A DNA stretch of 64,000 bases from an uncultured Oscillospiraceae bacterium (GTDB lineage: Bacteria; Bacillota; Clostridia; Oscillospirales; Acutalibacteraceae): NCBI GenBank assembly GCA_900548305.1, contig URJZ01000001.1, positions 248,001-312,000 of the forward strand, in the 5' to 3' direction. Under the pieces are notes generated by a model that was not told where the DNA came from, ran no database searches, and saw only the letters and a program-made list of their open reading frames with translations. Position 1 is the first letter of the stretch. Each line of letters starts with the position of its first letter. A program made the translations under genes and the position numbers. This document shows positions 24,477 through 33,590 of the stretch, one piece after another.

Positions 24477-25850
24477 ATGTTAAACAGCGAAAAAACCATG
24501 GAAAAAATTGTAGCTCTTTGTAAAAATAGGGGCTATGTGTATCAGGGCTCCGAAATTTACGGCGGACTATCCAATACTTGGGATTACGGTCCTCTGGGTG
24601 TTGAATTCAAAAATAATGTGAAAAAGGCATGGTTAAAAAAATTCGTCCAAGAAAGCCCTTACAACGTGGGACTTGATTCCGCTATTTTAATGAATCCGCA
24701 AGTTTGGGTTGCTTCCGGACATGTTGGTGGTTTTTCCGATCCTCTTATGGACTGCCGTGAATGTAAAACACGTCACCGTGCAGACAAATTAATTGAAGAG
24801 GTTGGCGGCGATGCAAACGCCATGACTTTTGAGCAAATGGCTGACTATATCCGCGAACATAACGTGGCGTGTCCTGATTGCGGCTCCACAAATTTTACAG
24901 ATATTCGCAAATTTAATCTTATGTTCAAAACATTCCAAGGCGTAACAGAAGATGCAAAAAATGAAATTTTTCTACGCCCTGAAACAGCACAAGGTATTTT
25001 TGTGAACTTTGCTAATATTCAACGTACTACACGTCGTAAGCTTCCTTTTGGTGTAGCACAAATCGGAAAATCTTTCCGTAACGAAATTACACCCGGTAAC
25101 TTTGTTTTCCGTACTCGTGAATTTGAACAAATGGAGCTGGAATTCTTCTGCAAACCGGGTACCGACCTTGACTGGTTCTATTATTGGAAAGATTACTGCA
25201 AACAATTCATTTTAAATTTAGGTATTGCAGAAGAAAATATCCGTTTGCGTGACCACAGCGCTGAAGAACTCTCATTTTACTCCACCGCTACTACCGATAT
25301 TGAATTTTTATTCCCATTCGGCTGGGGTGAACTATGGGGTATTGCAGACAGAACAAATTATGACCTTACACAGCATCAAACACATTCCGGAAAAAGCTTG
25401 GAATATTTCGATCCTGAAACAAACGAGCGCTATATCCCATATGTTATTGAACCATCTTTGGGCGCTGACCGTATCGCACTTGCGTTTTTATGTGACGCTT
25501 ATGACGAAGAAGTTATTGATGAAAAAGATACTCGTATTGTAATGCGACTACATCCGTTTCTTGCTCCATACAAAGCAGCTATTTTGCCTCTTTCCAAAAA
25601 ATTAGGTGAAAAAGCGGAAGAAGTCCGTGCAATGTTATCAAAGCATTTTATGGTGGAATATGACGATGCAGGTTCCATTGGTAAACGTTACCGCAGACAA
25701 GACGAAATCGGAACTCCATTCTGTATTACTTACGACTTCGACAGCTTGGAAGACCAATGTGTTACGGTTCGTGACCGTGATACCATGCAACAAGAACGCA
25801 TTGCAATCGATAAATTGGTCGATTATATCAATAAAAAATTAGAATTTTAA
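24477..25850 (+). CDS. glyQS: Glycyl-tRNA synthetase, single-chain class IIa type
   Basis: A 457-residue homodimeric GlyRS of the archaeal/eukaryotic type, also found in Gram-positive bacteria, unlike the two-subunit GlyQ/GlyS. It charges tRNA-Gly. Visible features are the N-terminal [20 protein letters not shown], a zinc-like Cys set (CREC and CPDCGS), motif 2 ([21 protein letters not shown]), motif 3 ([14 protein letters not shown]) and a C-terminal anticodon domain ending [17 protein letters not shown] precedes the ATG. No T-box leader is present upstream, and a terminator follows. Confidence 0.96.
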   Translation: MLNSEKTMEKIVALCKNRGYVYQGSEIYGGLSNTWDYGPLGVEFKNNVKKAWLKKFVQESPYNVGLDSAILMNPQVWVASGHVGGFSDPLMDCRECKTRHRADKLIEEVGGDANAMTFEQMADYIREHNVACPDCGSTNFTDIRKFNLMFKTFQGVTEDAKNEIFLRPETAQGIFVNFANIQRTTRRKLPFGVAQIGKSFRNEITPGNFVFRTREFEQMELEFFCKPGTDLDWFYYWKDYCKQFILNLGIAEENIRLRDHSAEELSFYSTATTDIEFLFPFGWGELWGIADRTNYDLTQHQTHSGKSLEYFDPETNERYIPYVIEPSLGADRIALAFLCDAYDEEVIDEKDTRIVMRLHPFLAPYKAAILPLSKKLGEKAEEVRAMLSKHFMVEYDDAGSIGKRYRRQDEIGTPFCITYDFDSLEDQCVTVRDRDTMQQERIAIDKLVDYINKKLEF

Positions 25851-25856
25851 TCTGTT

Positions 25857-25888
25857 AAGAGGCTTTATATGAAAGCCTCTTTTCTTTA
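25857..25888 (+). terminator. Terminator after glyS
   Basis: A stem AAGAGGCTTT with AAAGCCTCTT, 4-nt-plus loop, followed by TTTCTTT. Confidence 0.88.
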
Positions 25889-25972
25889 TCTATTGCGTAA
25901 AGACAGGAAAAGTTATTTACGTTAGATGCAGCATATGATAGAATAAAAACAATAAACAAAGAGGTGACTTTT

Positions 25973-26698
25973 ATGCCAAGATTTTTCATCAATGAATCTC
26001 CGAGCCAACAAGCGATTATTACAGGAGAAGACAGCAAACATATTACAAAGTCTTTACGTATGAAAGTCGGAGAATCTTTAGTCCTTTGTAACGGTCAAGG
26101 TATGGATTATCACTGCACCATCTCCTCTATGGACGAGCATCAAGTTGTTGTATCCGTGAACAGTTCTGTCCCCACTATCAGCGAACCTTCTGTATCTGTA
26201 ACATTATATCAGGGACTTCCAAAATCTGATAAAATGGACAGTGTTGTTCAAAAAGCAGTAGAAATGGGTGTTACCCGTATTGTGCCTGTGTTAACACAAC
26301 GGTGTGTATCACGCCCCGACCAAAAATCTGCTCAAAAAAAAGTAGAACGCTGGCAAAAGATTTCCGTTGAAGCAGCAAAGCAATGCGGTCGTGGTATATT
26401 ACCCCCTGTAAGCCCCGTAACGGACTTTTCAGCCGCACTAAGACAAGCTGCTTCAGAAAGCACAGTTCTCTTCTTTTACGAAGGCGGAGGGCAGTCTTTG
26501 CATCAATGTATTGACCCTTCCTGTAAATCATATTCCATTTTTATTGGTCCGGAAGGTGGATTTGCAGAAAAAGAAGTACAACTTGCTCTTGATTCAGGAG
26601 TAAAAAAAGCCACTTTAGGGCCGCGTATTTTAAGAACAGAAACAGCGCCAGTTGCTGCTTTAGCTGCAATCATGCTGACAACAGGCAATATGACATAA
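25973..26698 (+). CDS. rsmE: 16S rRNA (uracil-1498-N3)-methyltransferase RsmE
   Basis: A 241-residue SPOUT-class methyltransferase from ATG 25973 (GAGGTG before it; the longer GTG start is rejected). The N-terminal PUA-like domain (1-70) carries HITKSLRMKVGE. The knotted SAM domain shows FIGPEGGFAEKEV and LGPRILRTETAPVAALA, both RsmE hallmarks. It methylates U1498 of 16S rRNA in the assembled 30S subunit. The next gene follows after 19 bp, giving an rsmE-ymfI operon. Confidence 0.95.
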   Translation: MPRFFINESPSQQAIITGEDSKHITKSLRMKVGESLVLCNGQGMDYHCTISSMDEHQVVVSVNSSVPTISEPSVSVTLYQGLPKSDKMDSVVQKAVEMGVTRIVPVLTQRCVSRPDQKSAQKKVERWQKISVEAAKQCGRGILPPVSPVTDFSAALRQAASESTVLFFYEGGGQSLHQCIDPSCKSYSIFIGPEGGFAEKEVQLALDSGVKKATLGPRILRTETAPVAALAAIMLTTGNMT

Positions 26699-26717
26699 TA
26701 TATCAGGAGGTGTTTTT

Positions 26718-27461
26718 ATGATATACCCCACCGCACTGGTTACCGGTGGTTCCCGTGGTATTGGAAAAGCAATTGTACAACAATTATTTGATCAGGGTTA
26801 TAATGTGGCAATTAATTATTTTCGCAGTGAAGCTTGCGCTGTAGAACTTGCTGCAGAGTTAAACAAACATTCTCTGGGAAATAAAGCAATTGCCATTTGT
26901 GCAGATGTATCCAATGCTTCTCAAGTAGAAATTATGTTTGAAGAAACCAAAAAGCATTTAGGTTCTGTTTCATTATTGGTAAACAATACGGGAATTTCAC
27001 AGCAGAAATTATTTACAGATATTACAGAAGCAGAATGGGACACGATGTTTTCGGTAAATGTAAAGAGCATGTTCTTATGCTGCCGTCAGGCATTAACAGA
27101 TATGATTCACAGCAAAAAAGGAAAAATCATTAATATCTCTTCTATGTGGGGACAAGTAGGAGCATCCTGCGAAGTCCATTACTCCGCCTCTAAAGCGGCT
27201 GTCATTGGCTTGACAAAAGCGCTTGCAAAAGAAGTGGGGCCCTCTCATATCCAAGTAAACTGTGTAGCGCCTGGCGTAATAAAAACTGCTATGAACAGCC
27301 ATTTGGATAAACAGACTCTAGAGCTGTTAAAAGAGGAAACTCCTTTGGGCGTCATTGGAACAACAGGAGATGTTGCTCAAATGGTAGGCTTTTTAGCCTC
27401 GGATCATTCTGATTTTATTACAGGTCAAGTATTTGGTATTAACGGCGGTATGGTTATTTAA
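26718..27461 (+). CDS. ymfI: EF-P 5-aminopentanone reductase (SDR family, YmfI-like)
   Basis: A 247-residue short-chain dehydrogenase with TGGSRGIGKA (cofactor), NNTGISQQ (Thr for the usual Ala), the catalytic Ser and YSASK, and the FITGQVFGINGG end. The stretch ISQQKLFTDITEAEWD and the SMWGQVGASCEVHYSASK motif are characteristic of the Firmicute EF-P 5-aminopentanone reductase group rather than FabG. YmfI reduces the lysine-32 modification on elongation factor P. No efp is in the window. AGGAGGTG precedes the ATG. It lies in a probable operon with rsmE. Confidence 0.82.
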   Translation: MIYPTALVTGGSRGIGKAIVQQLFDQGYNVAINYFRSEACAVELAAELNKHSLGNKAIAICADVSNASQVEIMFEETKKHLGSVSLLVNNTGISQQKLFTDITEAEWDTMFSVNVKSMFLCCRQALTDMIHSKKGKIINISSMWGQVGASCEVHYSASKAAVIGLTKALAKEVGPSHIQVNCVAPGVIKTAMNSHLDKQTLELLKEETPLGVIGTTGDVAQMVGFLASDHSDFITGQVFGINGGMVI

Positions 27462-27542
27462 CAAAAATACAAGTCACAAAAAGTAGATATTTCTATTCTG
27501 TAGGTATCTATACGCTTCATAAATCAAAACGGAGGACTTCTC

Positions 27543-27824
27543 ATGATTACAATTAACGTACTATTAAAAGTGAAGGCAGAAAAAGAACAAGATTACCTGG
27601 CATTCTTAGAAGATATGGTACAAAAATCCCGTCAAGATGACGGTTGTTTATTTTATGACCATTTTAGAAATGTGAAGCATCAGAACGAATATATCATTGT
27701 AGAAAATTGGGCGGATGATAAAAGCGTAGAAAAACACAATCAAACAACTCATTTAAAAACATTTTTAGAGAAAATTCCTGCTTATTTGGAAGAGGAAATT
27801 GTGCTAAAAATCAGCCGCAACTAA
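27543..27824 (+). CDS. Antibiotic biosynthesis monooxygenase (ABM) domain protein
   Basis: A 93-residue dimeric alpha/beta-barrel protein of the ABM/YgiN group. It shows VLLKVKAEKEQDYLAFLEDM, SRQDDGCLFYDHFRN, and EYIIVENWADDKSVEKHNQT ending with a conserved histidine and HLKTF. Members are cofactor-free oxygenases or quinone-handling proteins. The substrate is unknown. GGAGGA is before the ATG. It is followed by a strong bidirectional terminator. Confidence 0.85.
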   Translation: MITINVLLKVKAEKEQDYLAFLEDMVQKSRQDDGCLFYDHFRNVKHQNEYIIVENWADDKSVEKHNQTTHLKTFLEKIPAYLEEEIVLKISRN

Positions 27825-27840
27825 GAACAATTTCCAACAA

Positions 27841-27880
27841 AAAAATCCCTCTATGGTGTAATACCATAGAGGGATTTTTT
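27841..27880. terminator. Bidirectional terminator between ABM gene and pckG
   Basis: A perfect 16-bp stem, AAAAATCCCTCTATGG with its complement around a 7-nt loop, with T runs on both strands. Confidence 0.92.
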
Positions 27881-29649
27881 TAGTTTGATAAACGTTCTTT
27901 TAACGCATTTAATTGATTTTTCAGTTCAGCAGGAAGTTTATCGCCAAATTTCTGGTAGAATTCTTCAATGCCTGCTGCTTCACCCAACCATTCTTCATTG
28001 TTAACAGTCAGGATTTTTTCTAAGGTTTCTCTTTCGATATTCAAACCTTCTGCATTAATATCATCAACGTATGGTAAATAGCCAATTGGTGTCTCTCTTG
28101 CATCTACATTATCTTCGCAGCGTTCCAAAATCCAATCCAACACACGTAGGTTATCGCCAAAGCCCGGCCACATAAATTTGCCGTTTTCATCTTGACGGAA
28201 CCAGTTAACGTTAAAGATTTTTGGAGCTTTATCGCCAAGGATTTCACCCATTTCAATCCAGTGAGCAAAATAATCGCCCATATGATAACCGCAGAATGGC
28301 AGCATTGCCATTGGGTCACGGCGAACCACACCAACTTGTCCGGTAGCTGCGGCAGTTGTTTCAGAAGCCATGATAGAACCTACAAACACACCATGGTTCC
28401 AATCACGAGACTGATACACCAATGGAGTTGTTTTTTGACGACGACCACCAAAAATAATTGCGGAGATAGGCACACCGGCTGGTGAACTAAATTCCTTACT
28501 AATACAAGGACAATTTTCAGCAGGAGCTGTAAAACGGCTGTTTGGATGAGCACCTTTTTCTTCTGCAGTGGTACCATCCCAAGGTTTTCCTGTCCAGTCC
28601 ACGCCATTTTTCGGTGGATTTTTGTCCAGACCTTCCCACCAAACCGTGTCATTATCCAAATTCAACGCAACGTTTGTATAAATAGTTCCTTTTTGAACAG
28701 TTGCCAACGCATTTGGATTGGACTTTTGGTTGGTACCCGGTGCAACACCGAAGAAGCCGTTTTCAGGATTGATTGCCCATAATCTTCCATCAGGACCTTT
28801 TCTCATCCAAGAAATGTCATCGCCTACAGTCCAAACTTTGTATCCTTTTTTACGGTAACCTTCCGGTGGAATTAACATAGCAAGGTTTGTTTTTCCGCAA
28901 GCTGATGGGAATGCAGCTGTAATATATTTTACTTCGCCTTTTGGATTTTCCACACCTAAAATCAGCATATGTTCTGCCATCCACTGCTCATTCTTTCCTT
29001 GGAATGAAGCAATACGCAGTGCAAAGCATTTTTTGCCAAGCAAAACATTGCCGCCATAACCGGAGTTTACAGAGATAATTGTATTATCCTCCGGAAAATG
29101 ACATATGTAACGTTTTTCCTCATCAATATCACAGCTTGCGTGCAGCCCACGTACCCAGTCATTATTGGTATCACCAAAATGGGCAAGTACTTCTTTGCCT
29201 ACACGGGTCATAATTACCATGTTCAGCACAACATAAATAGAGTCTGTTACCTCAAGTCCAACCTTTGCATATGGAGAAGTAATCGGACCCATGGAATAAG
29301 GAATTACATACATCGTTTTTCCTTTATAGCTGCCTCTTGCAATATCGTACAGCATTTTATAAGTTTCTGCAGGTTCTCTCCAATGGTTGGTAGGACCGGC
29401 ATCCTCTTCCTTTTTAGAACAGATGAATGTTCTTGCCTCTACGCGTGCAACGTCGTTGAGAGCAGTACGATGCAAGTAGCAACCCGGAAGTTTTTCTTGA
29501 TTCAATTTGATTAAGTCACCATCATTGCAAGCTTTCGCGCGGAGAGCTTCCAGTTGTTCTTCTGAACCGTCAATCCAAACAACTTGATCCGGTTGTACCA
29601 ACTCTCTCATCTCGCCAACCCAATTTAACATGGTTTCATTTTTTGTCAT
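27880..29649 (-). CDS. pckG: Phosphoenolpyruvate carboxykinase (GTP)
   Basis: A 589-residue GTP-dependent PEPCK, interconverting oxaloacetate and PEP. In gut anaerobes it often runs toward oxaloacetate. It shows the P-loop FPSACGKTNLAML (about 255), GDDISWM, the guanine-binding FGGRR region and the reactive Cys in the P-loop. The start at 29649 is chosen because AGGAGG lies 8 bp before it; an upstream frame begins inside the promoter. The promoter at 29705-29733 (TTGATT, 17 bp, TATACT) is followed by a hairpin (TGGCTG/CAGCCA) touching the ribosome site. Confidence 0.96.
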   Translation of the reverse strand: MTKNETMLNWVGEMRELVQPDQVVWIDGSEEQLEALRAKACNDGDLIKLNQEKLPGCYLHRTALNDVARVEARTFICSKKEEDAGPTNHWREPAETYKMLYDIARGSYKGKTMYVIPYSMGPITSPYAKVGLEVTDSIYVVLNMVIMTRVGKEVLAHFGDTNNDWVRGLHASCDIDEEKRYICHFPEDNTIISVNSGYGGNVLLGKKCFALRIASFQGKNEQWMAEHMLILGVENPKGEVKYITAAFPSACGKTNLAMLIPPEGYRKKGYKVWTVGDDISWMRKGPDGRLWAINPENGFFGVAPGTNQKSNPNALATVQKGTIYTNVALNLDNDTVWWEGLDKNPPKNGVDWTGKPWDGTTAEEKGAHPNSRFTAPAENCPCISKEFSSPAGVPISAIIFGGRRQKTTPLVYQSRDWNHGVFVGSIMASETTAAATGQVGVVRRDPMAMLPFCGYHMGDYFAHWIEMGEILGDKAPKIFNVNWFRQDENGKFMWPGFGDNLRVLDWILERCEDNVDARETPIGYLPYVDDINAEGLNIERETLEKILTVNNEEWLGEAAGIEEFYQKFGDKLPAELKNQLNALKERLSN

Positions 29650-29733
29650 CTCAGTCTCCTCCTGGCTGTGTGGACCCAGCCAAAATTTTCTATTCAATAG
29701 TTTAAGTATAATACATCCGTCAGTATTAATCAA
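29650..29733 (-). promoter_or_regulatory. pckG promoter and leader hairpin
   Basis: Minus strand: -35 TTGATT (29728-29733), 17 bp, -10 TATACT (29705-29710). The short leader has a 6-bp hairpin, TGGCTG and CAGCCA with an 8-nt loop, ending exactly where the AGGAGG ribosome site begins. Confidence 0.7.
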
Positions 29734-29785
29734 TGAGTATTTTATGAATTTTGTTTTATAATCTCATAAATTTTAGTTAAATTTG

Positions 29786-30799
29786 CTAAAAACTGCTATC
29801 TATGGGCATAGCTGCGCAAGCATTCAAATCCATTCCTGCAATTTTTCCTGCTAAAAACTCATAATAAGCTTGGGCACCTACCATAGCTGCGTTATCTCCG
29901 CATAAATTCAAAGCCGGCATATGAATTTCCCAGCCTTGCTCCTTGCATTCTTGCTGTAATCTTCGTCTTAACAAAGAATTTGCAGAAACACCACCGGCAA
30001 TGACCAATTTTTTATAATTCGTCTCATCCATTGCCAAAATGACATTTTTAAGCAAGCAATCTACCACCGCTTTTCGGAAAGAAGCGGATAAATCCGCAAC
30101 AGGCAGTTGCTGTCCCTTTTGAGAAGCATTGTGTATCAAATTAATCACTGCCGTTTTTAATCCGGAAAAACTAAAGTCTAACGGAGAACCCTGTACTGAG
30201 GGATGTGGTAATATAAAAGCGTCCTCATTACCCCGTTCAGCAATTTTATCCAAATGTACTCCACCCGGATATGACATTCCCATGGCTCTTGCAGCCTTAT
30301 CGAACGCTTCACCGGCCGCATCATCTCTGGTTTGCCCAATAACATGCAAATCCGTATAGTCTTTTACATCTATGATATGTGTATGCCCACCGGAAACAAC
30401 TAAGCACAAAAACGGCGGCTTTAAGTCCGGAGAGGTGATATAATTAGAGGCAATGTGAGAACGCAAATGATGTACAGGTATTAATGGCAAACCTGCGGAG
30501 AGTGCCAAGCCTTTTGCAAAATTTACCCCTACTAACAGTGCTCCAATTAATCCGGGAGCGTAGGTAACTGCAATGGCATCCAATTCTTTTAATGTGATAT
30601 GTGCATGTTCCAATGCTTGTTTTGTAACGCCAACAATTGCCTCACTATGTCGCCGGGAGGCAATTTCCGGAACAACTCCACCATACAGCTTATGTTCTTC
30701 AATTTGAGAAGCAACCACAGAAGAAAGTACTGTTCTTCCATTTTCTACAACAGCAGCTGCGGTTTCATCGCAAGAACTTTCAATTGCTAATATTTTCAT
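29786..30799 (-). CDS. tsaD: tRNA N6-adenosine threonylcarbamoyltransferase TsaD
   Basis: TsaD (337 residues) transfers threonylcarbamoyl to A37 of ANN-decoding tRNAs together with TsaB and TsaE. ASKHA fold: IESSCDETAAAVV, the metal-binding HHLRSH (His pair near 111-115), VVSGGHTH, GEAFDKAARAMG and VIAGGVSANSLLR. It follows rimI by 12 bp in the minus-strand cluster. tsaB and tsaE are not in the window. Confidence 0.97.
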   Translation of the reverse strand: MKILAIESSCDETAAAVVENGRTVLSSVVASQIEEHKLYGGVVPEIASRRHSEAIVGVTKQALEHAHITLKELDAIAVTYAPGLIGALLVGVNFAKGLALSAGLPLIPVHHLRSHIASNYITSPDLKPPFLCLVVSGGHTHIIDVKDYTDLHVIGQTRDDAAGEAFDKAARAMGMSYPGGVHLDKIAERGNEDAFILPHPSVQGSPLDFSFSGLKTAVINLIHNASQKGQQLPVADLSASFRKAVVDCLLKNVILAMDETNYKKLVIAGGVSANSLLRRRLQQECKEQGWEIHMPALNLCGDNAAMVGAQAYYEFLAGKIAGMDLNACAAMPIDSSF

Positions 30800-30811
30800 A
30801 CCATCTCTCCC

Positions 30812-31282
30812 TTACTGACTCTTGAACTCTTTTGTCATAATCAAACCATCTTCCACAGGCGCTGTATAAAAATTTTTTCTGCAGCCCACTTCTTGAAAAC
30901 CAAGTTTTTGATATATAGAAATGGCTTGTTGATTGGAAACACGTACTTCCAGAGAAATAAAAACTCCGTCCCTCTGTATCGCCTGCTCAATTAGTACTTT
31001 CACTAATGTGGTACCAATTCCCATCCCTCTGAACTGTGGAAAAACTGCAATATTATTGATATAACATTCACCCATTACACACTGCATTCCTGCATAGCCT
31101 AACACTTGTCCATTTTGCTCTGCAACGCAAAAAACAGCGAGCTTATTGTGAAGTTCGCTGCGTAAGCCGTTTTCAGTCCATGGCTGAGAAAAGCAAAGCC
31201 GCTCCAGCTGAGCCAGAGCGGAAATATGCTTTTCCTGCATTGGTACTATCTGAATAGCGGCATTCATACTTATTTTTTCCAT
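30812..31282 (-). CDS. rimI: Ribosomal-protein-S18-alanine N-acetyltransferase RimI
   Basis: A 156-residue GNAT acetyltransferase with acetyl-CoA loop QFRGMGIGTTL, an SLEVRVSNQQAISIYQKLGF block typical of RimI, and early ERLCFSQPWTENGL. It acetylates the N-terminus of S18, and in Firmicutes it is usually next to tsaD, as here. The ATG at 31282 overlaps the upstream gene by 13 bp; a second ATG at 31267 is an alternative start, and neither has a strong ribosome site. Confidence 0.92.
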   Translation of the reverse strand: MEKISMNAAIQIVPMQEKHISALAQLERLCFSQPWTENGLRSELHNKLAVFCVAEQNGQVLGYAGMQCVMGECYINNIAVFPQFRGMGIGTTLVKVLIEQAIQRDGVFISLEVRVSNQQAISIYQKLGFQEVGCRKNFYTAPVEDGLIMTKEFKSQ

Positions 31283-31725
31283 GCTTGTTTTGCCTGTGTA
31301 AACAATACGTGATCTAAATCGGCAAAAGAGGCAATAATTTGGTCTCTTACTTTACGGAATTCTTCCGCATCTTTCTTGTATGGGTCAGGAATTCCTTCCG
31401 GTCTACCCAAAAGATAAACTTGCTCAGGATCAATACCTGCTTCTACTAAAATTTGTCTGTGAATTGGTTCCATTACAACAAAAAAGTTGCCCTTCATTAA
31501 ATCTTTTCCTCTTAATCTATGGGCAATGTGGTTTGAAATATCAACGTTTAACTCTTTGCAAGCTTCCACTGCATTATCACTTACTTTATCACCTTCGTAA
31601 GCCCCCAATCCGCCGCTTTCCACTTGTATATAATTGATTCCATTATCATTCAGATGTTTGTAATAAAGAGCCGCCGCCATTGGACTGCGACAAGTATTGC
31701 CGGTACAAATAAAATAAACTAACAT
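31270..31725 (-). CDS. Low-molecular-weight phosphatase, protein-arginine-phosphatase type (YwlE-like)
   Basis: A 151-residue LMW phosphatase from ATG 31725 (GGAGAGG in front). The P-loop is CTGNTCRSPMA, with Cys nucleophile and Arg. The Thr after Asn, where tyrosine phosphatases have Ile, is the residue known to select phospho-arginine in YwlE. The general-acid Asp is in GIPDPYKKD, a YwlE-style DPY. This suggests phospho-arginine signalling with an McsB-type kinase, not seen here. It overlaps rimI at its end. Confidence 0.85.
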   Translation of the reverse strand: MLVYFICTGNTCRSPMAAALYYKHLNDNGINYIQVESGGLGAYEGDKVSDNAVEACKELNVDISNHIAHRLRGKDLMKGNFFVVMEPIHRQILVEAGIDPEQVYLLGRPEGIPDPYKKDAEEFRKVRDQIIASFADLDHVLFTQAKQAWKK

Positions 31726-31825
31726 ATTGAACCTCTCCTTCAACTTCTGCTGTTTCCATCATTTTTCTTTATTATACACGAAATGATTCTTTTTTTAAAG
31801 TATCTTATATTATTTCTTTATCACT

Positions 31826-32641
31826 CTAAATTTTTCCGGTACAAATATCCAAAAAGCATTTTATTTCATTCCGAAGCTGCTTTTTCTCCTTTTTAAAGTA
31901 ATAAGAATGCCAAGAACGCTGCAAGTATACCAATCTATGATAAGGACAGTGGGTCAACCCTTTTTCTATCATTTCTGCACTGCGCCACAGCACTGCTTCA
32001 TCATTACGAGACTGAGTAATCAATACCGGAACAGTCACCTTCGGCAAGTTTTTCACCGCAAGTCTGGACAACCTTGCTAAATCGGCCACTCTGGGCAACC
32101 AACCTACCGTATACAGAATGTTATCTACTGTTACGCTGTTATTTTCTCGGTAATAGCGGTCAATGCGATTATAAATTGGATTGCGGCTGAAGAAATTCTT
32201 TACAGAATACAAAGAACTATGACTTTTTAGGCTTATTTTAATGGCGGTGTTGAGTAAAATAAGACCTTTTACATTCTCTTTAGAGCAGACACTTTCATTA
32301 ATTGCAAGCAATCCTCCCATAGAATGACCCACTAAATACACTTTTGGATACAACTTAGCATAACGGCGTACCTCGTTATGAACTTGCTCTGTCCATTGTT
32401 GCTGCGAACTATGTGCAAAATCCTTCGCTGTACCGCCATGTCCCGGAAGTAATAAAGCACCACATGCATATCCCATATGGGATACAAAATCAGCAAGGTC
32501 AATAAATTGATGGGGACTGCCTAAAAAACCATGAATAAAAATAACAATAGTGTCTGTATCTTTTTTTAACATTTCAAACGCCTTATGTGGATAAAACGGC
32601 TGATATTCCAAAGGTTTTAATGGACTCTTTTGTTTGCCCAA
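31826..32641 (-). CDS. Alpha/beta hydrolase (carboxylesterase/monoacylglycerol-lipase-like)
   Basis: A 271-residue serine hydrolase with oxyanion FIHGFLGSP, nucleophile elbow GHSMGG (about 108), acid in QSRNDEAVLW (about 218) and catalytic His in RSWHSYYF (about 250). No signal peptide, so cytoplasmic. It resembles Est30-type carboxylesterases. It follows the rlmA-like gene by 17 bp, so the two are co-transcribed. Confidence 0.85.
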   Translation of the reverse strand: MGKQKSPLKPLEYQPFYPHKAFEMLKKDTDTIVIFIHGFLGSPHQFIDLADFVSHMGYACGALLLPGHGGTAKDFAHSSQQQWTEQVHNEVRRYAKLYPKVYLVGHSMGGLLAINESVCSKENVKGLILLNTAIKISLKSHSSLYSVKNFFSRNPIYNRIDRYYRENNSVTVDNILYTVGWLPRVADLARLSRLAVKNLPKVTVPVLITQSRNDEAVLWRSAEMIEKGLTHCPYHRLVYLQRSWHSYYFKKEKKQLRNEIKCFLDICTGKI

Positions 32642-32658
32642 TGCAAAATCCCCTTTCC

Positions 32659-33483
32659 TTATATTCTCTGATAAATCAAAAAGTCAAAATGAATTTCTGT
32701 TTTCAGCGTTTCCGTATGTTTCAAACGTTCGCTGCCTTGTATGGTAGTTTTCCAATAATAAGGCGTCATTGCAAATAAATCGGCAATGATGTTATGTTGG
32801 TCAATGTAAATTTCATCCTTAACAGTAACACGTTTCTGGAACGTAAAGCCATTGTAAAAAGTATCTTTTTCTTCATTTTCATAGGGTTGTTCATACAAAA
32901 TCTCTTTTAAGCCAAATAAATGGCGTGCTCCCGGAACCGCAAGTATCATGAAACCACCGCGTTTTACAATTCTTTGAAATTCCTCTGGCACAATAGGGGC
33001 AAAAATATTCAGCAAACAGTCTGCCGAACCGCTTTCGACAGGACTGTCAAAAATGCTGCCTACTGCAAATTGAATATCACGGTACTTTTTCGCTGCCGCT
33101 TTCACAGCAAATTTAGAAATATCAAATCCTGCAAATTCTGCCTGGATTCCCAATGCGTCTAAATGTGCTTTCGCACGGCCTGTATAATAACCTTCTCCAC
33201 AGCCTGCATCCACAACAACAGGTTGCGTTTTATTCCCAATGGCTTCTTTCACTAAATCATTAAGCTGATTGCTGAAAGGCAGATAAAGACCTGTTTCCAA
33301 AAATTCTCTGCGGCATGCAACCATTTGACGGTTATCTCCCGGAATTTTTGAATGCATTTTATTTGGAGGCAGCAAATGAATATAACCTTGCGCAGATATG
33401 TCATAACTATGTCCGTTTTCACAGCAGCATGTATGATCTATTTTTTCTAATTTTTTCTTACAAATAGGGCAAATAAAAACCAT
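32659..33483 (-). CDS. 23S rRNA guanine-N1 methyltransferase, RlmA-like
   Basis: A 274-residue methyltransferase from ATG 33483 (AAGGGG before it; an upstream in-frame start is in the terminator region). The N-terminal zinc finger has CPIC and CCCENGHSYD. It is followed by GYIHLLPPNKMHSKIPGDNRQMV, shown in part as YIHLLPPNKMHSKIPGD, and the SAM site VVDAGCGEGYYTG. This is the RlmA(I)/(II) pattern that modifies G745/G748 of 23S rRNA, and which of the two is unclear. Confidence 0.85.
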   Translation of the reverse strand: MVFICPICKKKLEKIDHTCCCENGHSYDISAQGYIHLLPPNKMHSKIPGDNRQMVACRREFLETGLYLPFSNQLNDLVKEAIGNKTQPVVVDAGCGEGYYTGRAKAHLDALGIQAEFAGFDISKFAVKAAAKKYRDIQFAVGSIFDSPVESGSADCLLNIFAPIVPEEFQRIVKRGGFMILAVPGARHLFGLKEILYEQPYENEEKDTFYNGFTFQKRVTVKDEIYIDQHNIIADLFAMTPYYWKTTIQGSERLKHTETLKTEIHFDFLIYQRI

Positions 33484-33519
33484 ATCTGTTCCCCTTATCC
33501 ATTCTGTTATGTAATAGGA

Positions 33520-33551
33520 ATACACCGAGAGATGATTTACTCTCGGTGTAT
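33520..33551 (-). terminator. Hairpin after polA
   Basis: A stem ATACACCGAGA with TCTCGGTGTAT, 10-nt loop, on the minus strand between polA and the rlmA-like gene. The following T run is weak, so read-through into the next genes is possible. Confidence 0.6.
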
Positions 33552-33590
33552 CACGTAATTTATCCAACGATTTGCATACAAAAGCAATGT

